22,125 nt of DNA from CAYSFE01 sp964430225 (GTDB lineage: Bacteria; Patescibacteriota; Dojkabacteria; GCA-016699595; JBAXKR01): contig CAYSFE010000011.1 of the NCBI GenBank assembly GCA_964430225.1, forward strand, positions 1 through 22,125. Reading direction: 5' to 3'. Shown here piece by piece: positions 21,612 through 22,125 of the stretch (within the stretch, counting starts at the first letter, position 1; each line of letters starts with the position of its first letter). A program made the position numbers and the translations under genes. The notes beneath the pieces were generated by a model. That model was not told where the DNA came from, searched no databases, and saw only the letters and a list, made by a program, of their open reading frames with translations.

Positions 21612-22125
21612 AAAAAGAAATATTAATTCTATCAATAGATACTTCTTGTGATGAAACATCGGCAAGCATTACAAGAAATCTTGATGTCTTAAGTAATGTA
21701 ATATCATCTCAAATAGAGTTACATAAAAAGTATGGAGGTGTTGTTCCCTTGGTAGCGAAACGTGCACATGAAGAAAGAATAGGTCCAGTTATTACAGAGG
21801 CTCTTAAAAGATCAAAGTTAAATATTGAAGACCTTGATGCTATTGCAGTTACATATGGTCCGGGACTCGCCATTGCTCTTGAAGTTGGTGTATCTAAAGC
21901 AAAGGAACTAGCAATCAAATACAATAAACCACTAATTGGGGTAAATCATATGGAGGGACACTTTCTTTCAGGTTTGGCAAACAACTCTAAAGGAGTTGGA
22001 AACAATATCGATCTTAAATTTCCAATAATGGGACTATTAATGTCTGGTAAACATACAGAGATAGTCTTATGTAATGAAATAGGGAAGTATGAAATTATTG
22101 GAGAAACTTTAGATGATGCTGTTGG
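21590..22125 (+). CDS. tsaD: TsaD (Kae1/YgjD family), 5' part, cut by window end
   Basis: The first 178 residues of the t6A transferase TsaD; the frame stays open at the window edge. ATG at 21590, inside the last codons of the tsaC-tsaE fusion. Motifs: LSIDTSCDETSASI (ASKHA phosphate-1 region), PLVAKRAHEERIGPVI, YGPGLAIALEVGVSKAKELA, the metal-binding NHMEGH, and LLMSGKHTEI followed by IGETLDDAV. The usual SGGHT is SGKHT here, a Gly-to-Lys change in a highly conserved loop. TsaD transfers the threonylcarbamoyl group to A37 of ANN-decoding tRNAs. TsaB is not in the window. Confidence 0.95.
   Translation, partial: MDTKDKVKKEILILSIDTSCDETSASITRNLDVLSNVISSQIELHKKYGGVVPLVAKRAHEERIGPVITEALKRSKLNIEDLDAIAVTYGPGLAIALEVGVSKAKELAIKYNKPLIGVNHMEGHFLSGLANNSKGVGNNIDLKFPIMGLLMSGKHTEIVLCNEIGKYEIIGETLDDAV

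Noticed and set aside
1..22125. CRISPR arrays, insertion sequences, integrases or phage genes
   Set aside because: No regularly spaced repeats, transposase motifs or terminal inverted repeats were seen. The region is core chromosome. Bases 1-60 hold no recognisable gene or terminator.

Overview
The window is an AT-rich (about one third G+C by eye), very compact bacterial chromosome segment. It suggests a member of the Candidate Phyla Radiation / Patescibacteria. The reasons are single-copy core genes in unusual neighbourhoods, minimal or fused versions of core proteins (IF-2 without an N-terminal domain, a TsaC-TsaE fusion, FtsE with a long tail), frequent gene overlaps, GTG/TTG starts and promoters that appear to give leaderless mRNAs. 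No in-frame UGA is needed in any gene, so the standard bacterial code fits. The assignment to CPR is an inference from gene content; no marker phylogeny was possible.

Layout. Bases 61-16833 are mostly minus-strand. In order they hold typA; a winged-helix/degenerate-Nudix regulator facing an intact Nudix hydrolase, with a 20-bp dyad between them; a probable AGOG-like HhH-GPD DNA glycosylase; tRNA-Asn with its own promoter; a tightly overlapping run of VTT/DedA membrane protein, MFS transporter, UvrD/PcrA helicase and UbiA prenyltransferase; two convergent GT28 (MGDG-synthase/UgtP-like) glycosyltransferases; dnaN; a 369-bp non-coding region with DnaA-box-like sites and a gapped direct repeat (origin candidate); dnaA; a catalytically dead DHH/NrnA-like protein with a proline-rich tail; and infB. 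At about 16.85 kb the coding direction switches. The plus strand then carries ftsE (fused to a Lys/Glu-rich linker and a helix-hairpin-helix domain), ftsX, an exported coiled-coil M23-type peptidase, a tsaC-tsaE fusion and the start of tsaD, cut by the window end.

How the genes work together. ftsE-ftsX-peptidase is a divisome module in which an ABC-type transmembrane switch would activate a peptidoglycan hydrolase through its coiled coil. The peptidase domain is the most striking item: its M23 motifs are all present but in circularly permuted order (HxH first, then HxxxD, then the YxHL-type His). tsaC-tsaE-tsaD is the t6A tRNA-modification pathway. dnaA/dnaN with the intergenic region is the replication-initiation locus, here linked to infB and the DHH pseudoenzyme rather than to rpmH or recF. 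The Nudix hydrolase and the convergently overlapping glycosylase-like gene could form a small oxidised-nucleotide defence pair. The GT28 enzymes, UbiA and VTT proteins point to membrane or envelope lipid modification.
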